From Oscillospiraceae bacterium (GTDB lineage Bacteria; Bacillota; Clostridia; Oscillospirales; Ruminococcaceae), in assembly GCA_016296505.1 (NCBI GenBank), contig JAEDJD010000009.1, positions 24,718-88,717 on the forward strand: DNA of 64,000 nt, written 5' to 3'. This document shows, piece by piece, positions 59,260 to 64,000 of the stretch. How positions within the stretch are numbered: the stretch's first letter is position 1; each line of letters starts with the position of its first letter. Below the pieces are notes generated by a model, which made no database searches, was not told the DNA's origin, and saw nothing but the letters and a program-made list of their open reading frames with translations. Position numbers and translations under genes: made by a program.

Positions 59260-60702
59260 TTAGTTCAAGAAATAATTATCTCTTTCCTCAACTGATAATT
59301 CCTCTATTTCATCAGTCAAGCCAAGGTGATATGCTGCCTTTTCAGCACTTTGATATGCAACCATAGGATCTTCATCTAACGCATATAAAAGAATGTCTTT
59401 AAAATCATTTATCCGCTTTTCTATTGTTTCAAGATATTGCTTGTATTCTTCATCGAGGTTTTGCTGTAATAGTTCTAATTCCATATTCTTCTGTTTGATT
59501 GAATTTAATTCAGCCTGAGTAAGAGCGGATTTGGCAATATTGTATATCCACATTCCTACAGTATTCCCTACAATAGTGCCTAAAATCGGAATAGGAATAA
59601 CAGCAGATCCTACAACAGATGAAACTGTACTGATTGATACCTCTAAGCTGATAGTCATAGAATTATCATAGAAGTCATTGATAGTGGTTTTACCTTGATG
59701 AACTTTTATTGCTTCTGCAATTATCCCAAACGATGTGGTCATTATTGCATTTGAAACAGGAGCTGAAACATTCTTCTGATTTACAAGATAATAGATAGCG
59801 GTTCCTCGGATTCCGCCTTTTGCTGTTCCTATAGTTGTATCGACACCAACCTCTTTCCAATCCTCGGTTGTAAAATCGGTTATTTTCTTCCCTGACTTGA
59901 TTTTTCTGATTATGCCAAAGATAAAAGCCGTTCCGCCCTCTAATGAAGCCGATACACCAGCAACTTTCGCTGCTTCTTTCACGGTTGAACTATTATTGTG
60001 ATATATTTCTTTTCTGATTTCATTATCTTGATGTATAATATCCTGTTTTTCGGCTTCTAATGTATCAAATGATCTGTTAATTTGAACATCATCATAATTA
60101 ACGATAGATGGTTTTACTACATCTTCAAACTTGATATTGTTCTGATTTTCCCATTCACGAATGTTCTTATATAGTGTTTCATCGCTTCTTGACAAAGATG
60201 ATCTTGCGTTATCACCACGGAATAGTATATCTACTATGCATTCATATTGATTTTTGGGTATATCATAAGTTCCGCCGTTTCTTATAAAGTCAGAATATGT
60301 ATTCAAGTGATTGCATACCGCTTTAAATGTTTTAGCATACTCGTGGTAGAACTTCGATTGTACAGGCGCACCATTTTTTAGATAGTCCTCTGGAGCAGTT
60401 CTGCCAACATTCTCAAGAGTATATTCAGTTGCTTCGCCTGTAAGCATCTTAATCGCATTTGAAACGTATACTTGAAAATTCTCTGCAATTTCCCCATGCT
60501 TACTAAGCGGATTACCAAGAATGTGAGCAGGATTGCTAATAAACTCTTTTATTTTCTGCATTTCAGCAAGTGAGTTTTCAAGATTAAAGTCTTGATTTGC
60601 CAATGCCATGATAATACTTGCAATTCTTGACTGATATAGATAGTCTATCCATGAAGCGACAGCTTGTTCTTGTGATGACTTTGCTATTCTCTCATTATTC
60701 AT
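59260..60702 (-). CDS. Unknown island protein B, 480 residues, glycine-rich hydrophobic core
   Basis: An N-terminal helical half (1-225; no signal peptide), then a hydrophobic, Gly-spaced region (about 240-400) with several predicted membrane-active helices: 'AAKVAGVSASLEGGTAFIFG', 'TTIGTAKGGIRGTAIYYLV', 'TVSSVVGSAVIPIPILG', 'IVGNTVGMWIYNIAKSAL'. A coiled coil follows ('LNSIKQKNMELELLQQNLDE' region 403-440) and an acidic end. The glycine-zipper pattern is like pore-forming or membrane-inserting domains; a toxin or defence effector role is inference. ATG 60702 overlaps the stop region of protein A by 8 bases. No family recognised. Confidence 0.6.
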   Translation of the reverse strand: MNNERIAKSSQEQAVASWIDYLYQSRIASIIMALANQDFNLENSLAEMQKIKEFISNPAHILGNPLSKHGEIAENFQVYVSNAIKMLTGEATEYTLENVGRTAPEDYLKNGAPVQSKFYHEYAKTFKAVCNHLNTYSDFIRNGGTYDIPKNQYECIVDILFRGDNARSSLSRSDETLYKNIREWENQNNIKFEDVVKPSIVNYDDVQINRSFDTLEAEKQDIIHQDNEIRKEIYHNNSSTVKEAAKVAGVSASLEGGTAFIFGIIRKIKSGKKITDFTTEDWKEVGVDTTIGTAKGGIRGTAIYYLVNQKNVSAPVSNAIMTTSFGIIAEAIKVHQGKTTINDFYDNSMTISLEVSISTVSSVVGSAVIPIPILGTIVGNTVGMWIYNIAKSALTQAELNSIKQKNMELELLQQNLDEEYKQYLETIEKRINDFKDILLYALDEDPMVAYQSAEKAAYHLGLTDEIEELSVEERDNYFLN

Positions 60703-61525
60703 CGCTTGGCACCTCCAACTTTTTATGGAGCAATTCTGAAATTATCTTCGCATACTTAACCAATTCTAATAACCGTGTCTTTTCTTGATCTGATATTTTC
60801 ATATAATCGCAATCAAAAAGGTAGAAAAGGCTATCATATAACTGATGAACAGTAGTAAAAGTATTATCGGTGTTGCTATAGAGTTCTGATAAATCTGCTA
60901 TGTATTTATCAAGTTGATTAACACTTTCTTTAATTCCAGACACTTGTTCCTCTATTTTTCGAGCTGCATTAAAGTAACTGATTGGACGAATGACGGTTCC
61001 GATTACAACAGATCCACCGCCAAGCAATGCAAGTATTACTTTTATGATAACAGTTGCATTATCAGAATCATTAGTTGCTTCTGATTCATCATGAGGTTCA
61101 AGATCAGAGTATAGTTCGTTATTATCTATTTCTTCTAAGGGGGCTTCTTCGCTATATTCATTATAATCATTTGGGACAACCATACTGATACCTACACCAG
61201 CCAACAGAGATGCTCCAACGGTAAGAAACCAGTTAGACACTTTAAGAGATACTTCAAGTTTGTGTTTATATTTCTCTGTTCCATGTAGTTGCGTGATATT
61301 ATCATAATTAGAATGAAGTGCTTCAAATTCGTCATCAAACTCCTTTGGGGTATTCGCAATGGAATTGATAAGCTTTTCTATATTGGGGATTATTGATTTA
61401 TTATCTTTTCTAAGTTGATTAATAGACTCTTCGTTTTTTATCGCTTCATTAACAGTATTTTGTAAAATAATCGTTTCAGATTCATGAGATTTAATAGCAT
61501 TCTCAAATCTCTTTTTGAAAAACAT
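60695..61525 (-). CDS. Unknown island protein A, coiled coil / two membrane helices / coiled coil
   Basis: 276 residues. An N-terminal coiled coil (about 5-90), a membrane helix ('WFLTVGASLLAGVGISMVV'), a very acidic linker ('EEAPLEEIDNNELYSDLEP' type), a second helix ('IIKVILALLGGGSVVIGTVI'), and a second coiled coil (about 185-215). Both long ends should be cytoplasmic. ATG 61525 is preferred (AGGGGG 6 bases upstream) over ATG 61531. It overlaps protein B by 8 bases, so the two are probably made together as partners. No family recognised. Confidence 0.6.
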   Translation of the reverse strand: MFFKKRFENAIKSHESETIILQNTVNEAIKNEESINQLRKDNKSIIPNIEKLINSIANTPKEFDDEFEALHSNYDNITQLHGTEKYKHKLEVSLKVSNWFLTVGASLLAGVGISMVVPNDYNEYSEEAPLEEIDNNELYSDLEPHDESEATNDSDNATVIIKVILALLGGGSVVIGTVIRPISYFNAARKIEEQVSGIKESVNQLDKYIADLSELYSNTDNTFTTVHQLYDSLFYLFDCDYMKISDQEKTRLLELVKYAKIISELLHKKLEVPSDE

Positions 61526-61552
61526 ATACATCCCCCTATCGACATATTGTTT

Positions 61553-62458
61553 TTATTCTACATCAATCGTTTCTTCAAGATCATGCAATGTCTTTCCGTC
61601 CTTAGTTTTCCACGACACCCAGCCATTACAGCTTTTCCCCGTAACAAACTCAGCTGCACTGGACGGACTGGTGAACAGCACATCTTCCTGTAAGATATTG
61701 TCAATGATCTTGCATTCCTCACGCTTTTTACGATTGCCGGATGATATAGTATCATCAGTACCGCTGCTCGGAGCGATCTTGCTCCCTTTCAGAACAACAA
61801 AACCTTCTGTGGTCTGCTTGGCAGATGCTTCGACGGTAAAGTTGAGCTTCTTGATAGTGCGAGTGAAGAAAAGCTCTATCTCCTCAGATGCAGTAGCTGA
61901 GGTATCTTCGGTAACAGGAGCAGTCTTATTAAGCGGAACGAATATCTTATGTCCGAGCGTACCCATAATGAGCTTGGCATAGTCAACAAACTCCTCCAAC
62001 TCGCTCTCTTTCTCTTCGGTGATATGTCCGGGAGACGGATCATTTCCGTTCTTGACGATGTACCTGTTGGCTTCGATTGCCAGGTTGCAGAACTTATTTT
62101 CAAGATAGCTTATCTCTGTCGGATCGAAGGAGTTGTTGGAGGTGGTGAACACGACAGCCTCCGTCCAGTAGTCCTTATCGGGATTCCGTTTATGCTCCAT
62201 AAGTCGATAGAGAATACCCTCTCCGTTCTTCCTGATGCCAGCCTGTCCTATATATGCGATGTTTTCCCCGGTGTCATCGGAAACGCCAAAAAGGAAATAA
62301 ACTCCGCTCCATTTGAGATCTTCACGGTTCTTGCATTTTTCTATTTCGGTGCGAGGTATCTTATATGCAACGCCTGTCCAGTTAGCAAGGGTGCATTTGA
62401 TACGTCCGCTTGCATCTCCGTCCATAAGGAATAGATTTATGTTTTTTCCTCGGGGCAT
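61553..62458 (-). CDS. GIY-YIG domain protein with C-terminal DUF4357
   Basis: 301 residues. The GIY-YIG nuclease motifs are 'SGVYFLFGV' (~51-59) and 'IAYIGQAGI' (~67-75), with 'YRLMEHKR' (catalytic Arg helix) and 'YLENKFCN' (metal-binding Glu, ~119-126). The C-terminal DUF4357 domain shows 'GFVVLKGSKIAPS' and 'SPSSAAEFVTGKSCNGWVSW'. This pairing is common beside restriction and other defence genes, where it may cut or bind DNA. Starts at ATG 62458. It ends 27 bases before protein A, in the same orientation. Confidence 0.85.
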   Translation of the reverse strand: MPRGKNINLFLMDGDASGRIKCTLANWTGVAYKIPRTEIEKCKNREDLKWSGVYFLFGVSDDTGENIAYIGQAGIRKNGEGILYRLMEHKRNPDKDYWTEAVVFTTSNNSFDPTEISYLENKFCNLAIEANRYIVKNGNDPSPGHITEEKESELEEFVDYAKLIMGTLGHKIFVPLNKTAPVTEDTSATASEEIELFFTRTIKKLNFTVEASAKQTTEGFVVLKGSKIAPSSGTDDTISSGNRKKREECKIIDNILQEDVLFTSPSSAAEFVTGKSCNGWVSWKTKDGKTLHDLEETIDVE

Positions 62459-62480
62459 ATATCACCTTCTCAAATAATAG

Positions 62481-62726
62481 TTATCTGCTGTTCCATCCGG
62501 ATTCCTTCGCCATCTCCGCAAGAGCCAGATAAAACGCCTGCTGCTGATGCTGTGAATCTAACTTCTTGTAGGCATCACAAAGGTCGTGAACAGCTTTTAC
62601 CACGTTCAGCACTTCTTTGCTTTGTTCCTGCTGATATTGAATGATCTGTTCCTGACTCTGGCGATAATAGTCGGGATTTACATACTGCTGATTAAAAAAC
62701 TGATTATAAAACGGATTGCTATTCAT
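62481..62726 (-). CDS. Small Gln/Tyr-rich protein, 81 residues
   Basis: N-terminal Asn/Gln/Tyr-rich segment ('NPFYNQFFNQQYVNPDYYRQ') and a helical C-terminus ('EVLNVVKAVHDLCDAYKKLD'). No signal peptide. It lies 9 bases behind fic and 22 bases before the GIY-YIG gene. Small proteins of this kind often follow Fic genes on Firmicutes elements; role unknown. Starts at ATG 62726. Confidence 0.7.
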   Translation of the reverse strand: MNSNPFYNQFFNQQYVNPDYYRQSQEQIIQYQQEQSKEVLNVVKAVHDLCDAYKKLDSQHQQQAFYLALAEMAKESGWNSR

Positions 62727-62735
62727 ATTTGTACC

Positions 62736-63371
62736 TCATTTCTTATTTAGACTTATTTCAGTGCATCTCTGTCCCTCAACAATACACGCCACGATCACAT
62801 CACAAAACGCCCTGTCATCAACCACCGACCTTACCGCTGCATTGAGCATCGTATCCCGATCCACACGGCTCCAGTCCAGTGTAAAGCCATAATGGATTGC
62901 CATACACCGTATCAGCTCACGGATGCTTCTGCCGTTGCCTTCACGGAATGGGTGAATGGTATTCAATTCCGACATGATATAGGACAAATGCTCGATCTGG
63001 CGTTTCCTGTCCGTTTCGTGCAGCATCCTCTCGGTGTGCAGCTTGGCAAACACCTTGTCCAGCTCCTGACCGATCAGATGCGGCGGATAGAACATAGTAT
63101 CGCCCTTGCTGATCTGCTCACGGCGGATAAGTCCTGCAAACGGATAGATATCCTCGAACAGAAAGCGGTGGATATTCATAAGCTGCGTCTTGGTAAACCG
63201 CCCCTTGATAGGCGTTTCCATAAGCATATACTGTTTGAGGGCGGTGATCTCCTCCTCCGCCCTTTTCAGTTCGTCCCTGTCCCGGATATTCAGCTTATTT
63301 TTCAGCACATCAGAATCCGGATAGCAGTAGAGCGACTGCACCGTAGTGTACACATCATATTTTGAAAACAT
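62736..63371 (-). CDS. Fic-domain AMP-transferase (toxin)
   Basis: 211 residues. The Fic motif is canonical: 'HPFREGNGRSIRE' (HxFx(D/E)GNGRxxR; catalytic His). The N-terminal flap region is 'FAGLIRREQISKGDTMFYPP'. Such enzymes transfer AMP from ATP to a Tyr/Ser/Thr of target proteins, for example gyrase or topoisomerase IV for VbhT-type toxins. It has no internal inhibitory helix; that role belongs to the separate antitoxin upstream (class I). Its ATG overlaps the antitoxin stop by one base (TAATG). Confidence 0.92.
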   Translation of the reverse strand: MFSKYDVYTTVQSLYCYPDSDVLKNKLNIRDRDELKRAEEEITALKQYMLMETPIKGRFTKTQLMNIHRFLFEDIYPFAGLIRREQISKGDTMFYPPHLIGQELDKVFAKLHTERMLHETDRKRQIEHLSYIMSELNTIHPFREGNGRSIRELIRCMAIHYGFTLDWSRVDRDTMLNAAVRSVVDDRAFCDVIVACIVEGQRCTEISLNKK

Positions 63372-63571
63372 TACTCTGCCCTCTGATACTTTGCTTTCAG
63401 CTCTGCCATGATCTGCTGGAAATCCGCCTGACCGCTGGCATATCTGTCAATGTTGCGCCTGCTTGCTTCACTCAGCGTAAGCCCCTCGATCGCCATTGTT
63501 CCGGCAACACTTTGTACACGCTGTTTATGGATGCTATCGGTAACAGTTTTTCTATGTACTTGATGCTTCAT
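63371..63571 (-). CDS. VbhA-type antitoxin of Fic
   Basis: 66 residues. It contains the class I Fic-inhibitory motif (S/T)xxxE(G/N) as 'TMAIEG' in 'VAGTMAIEGLTLSEASRRN', whose Glu blocks ATP positioning in the Fic active site. It is followed by the characteristic 'IDRYASGQADFQQIMAEL'. ATG 63571 follows AAAGGAGGG. One-base overlap with fic. Together they form a toxin-antitoxin pair. Confidence 0.9.
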   Translation of the reverse strand: MKHQVHRKTVTDSIHKQRVQSVAGTMAIEGLTLSEASRRNIDRYASGQADFQQIMAELKAKYQRAE

Positions 63572-63573
63572 GA

Positions 63574-63651
63574 TCAGCCCTCCTTTATGGGGTTATGAAA
63601 TGTAATATCTTCATCAGCTTCATTATCGACTTTCTTTAGCCTGACAATCGT
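63574..63651 (-). other. Remnant reading frame or leader peptide upstream of the antitoxin
   Basis: Just before the antitoxin, a frame reads 'IVRLKKVDNEADEDITFHNP' and ends IKEG at TGA 63576-63574. It has no ATG/GTG start and is preceded by a stop. The composition looks like a genuine protein C-terminus, so it may be the end of a deleted gene. Confidence 0.3.
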
Positions 63652-63666
63652 AAATCTTTACTTACT

Positions 63667-63695
63667 ATTATATCATATCCATAGCGAAAAAGCAA
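63667..63695 (-). promoter_or_regulatory. Promoter of the Fic operon
   Basis: On the minus strand TTGCTT (63695-63690), 17-base spacer, TATAAT (63672-63667), about 95 bases before the antitoxin start. Confidence 0.65.
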
Positions 63696-64000
63696 CAACA
63701 TTTCCTGATTTTACGCTGTTTCTAACTTCGACTCCAGTGGAATCAAAGTTCCAGTTTTGTGAAATGCTTACTTGTTTTTCCTATTACAAGATTGCTATAT
63801 TTTTTCATAGTATCTTTGCCAGTTATTACAGAGCATGTTTTGTCAATAAATTGTCGAGCACCTTATTAATAAACTCATGTAGTAAGCAGTTTTGCTTAGG
63901 TAACATTTACTTATTAAAAAATTCCAGTTGATATCATACTGATTCAGGAAACACTGATTAAATCTTCCCATTACGCTGCAAATATGGTATAATAGAAAAA
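63696..64000. other. AT-rich end of window without a supported gene
   Basis: No convincing gene. A plus-strand TATAAT at 63988-63993 with TTCCCA 17 bases upstream (63965-63970) may be a promoter for a gene beyond the window. Confidence 0.35.

Larger units (their letters stand above)
58580..64000. mobile_element. Genomic island (left end; continues past the window)
   Basis: It begins at a displaced tRNA 3' end, is distinctly more AT-rich than the preceding 58 kb, and carries accessory genes only: TnpV-like, two unknown membrane proteins, GIY-YIG protein, Gln-rich small protein, and Fic with its antitoxin. No integrase or right boundary is in view. The predicted intact tRNA copy and the recombinase should lie beyond 64000. 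Confidence 0.65.

Noticed and set aside
63737..63931. 64-codon plus-strand ORF at the window end
   Set aside because: AT-rich, Cys/Phe/Ser-biased translation without a ribosome site; looks random.
1..64000. CRISPR array, rRNA operon or complete insertion sequence
   Set aside because: No regularly spaced repeats, no rRNA sequence and no transposase-type gene with flanking inverted repeats were seen.

Overview
The window looks like chromosomal DNA of a spore-forming, anaerobic Clostridia species, probably in the Ruminococcaceae/Oscillospiraceae. Evidence: forespore sigma factor SigG, the spore-coat/cortex pair YabP-YabQ, a SpoIIIE/FtsK translocase, an ECF-type vitamin transporter, acetate kinase, a hexameric NADP-type glutamate dehydrogenase, carboxyspermidine-type polyamine genes and serpins. 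The standard bacterial code is used and many genes stop with TGA. About 58.4 kb is backbone; the last 5.4 kb is visibly more AT-rich and looks acquired.

Layout. 1-8078 (+): a tail of an unknown gene, an SseB-like protein, ruvB, small hypothetical genes (C39-like peptidase, GyrI-like), a phosphohexomutase relative that has lost its active-site residues, a cytidine-deaminase-like protein, an RlmI-like methyltransferase and a GNAT acetyltransferase. 8163-16362 (+): ecfA1-ecfA2-ecfT, a large YfhO-type membrane protein, truA, a DUF5711-like protein and a CvpA-like protein. 16470-20360: clpE (+) converging on gdhA (-). 20800-20950 (+): an orphan transcription unit with a consensus promoter and strong terminator but no ORF, a candidate small RNA. 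21019-28557 (-): a polyamine operon (speA, unknown gene, speE, carboxynorspermidine synthase, nspC, an sseB-like gene, an unknown gene, aguA) from a consensus promoter. 28584-33507 (+): ECF sigma factor, membrane partner, Ig-like lipoprotein and two lipoprotein serpins, the first carrying a frameshift. 33560-45677 (-): uvrA, DUF3592-like, HI0933 flavoprotein, DUF3006, lipoprotein, YgiQ radical-SAM, kptA, ftsK/spoIIIE, uppP. 46026-51617: lipoprotein (+), exoA, oligopeptide-binding lipoprotein, cytidine deaminase, ackA (-). 51841-58451: tmcAL, a zinc-ribbon/His-Pro repeat gene, a YigZ-like gene, a gene broken by an in-frame TGA, sigG (-), yabP-yabQ-divIC-yabR and an S4-domain protein.

58538-64000 is an apparent genomic island. 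Its left edge has the last 23 bases of a tRNA gene (minus strand) with that tRNA's terminator but no tRNA body, followed by short repeats that resemble recombinase arm sites. It carries a TnpV-like small gene and, on the minus strand, one apparent operon: a Fic antitoxin, a Fic AMP-transferase, a Gln-rich small protein, a GIY-YIG/DUF4357 protein, and two unrecognised membrane proteins whose genes overlap. This operon, the degenerate phosphohexomutase, the sigma/serpin operon and the orphan RNA are the most interesting parts of the window. Everything here was read by eye. No similarity search was run, so family names rest on recognised motifs.
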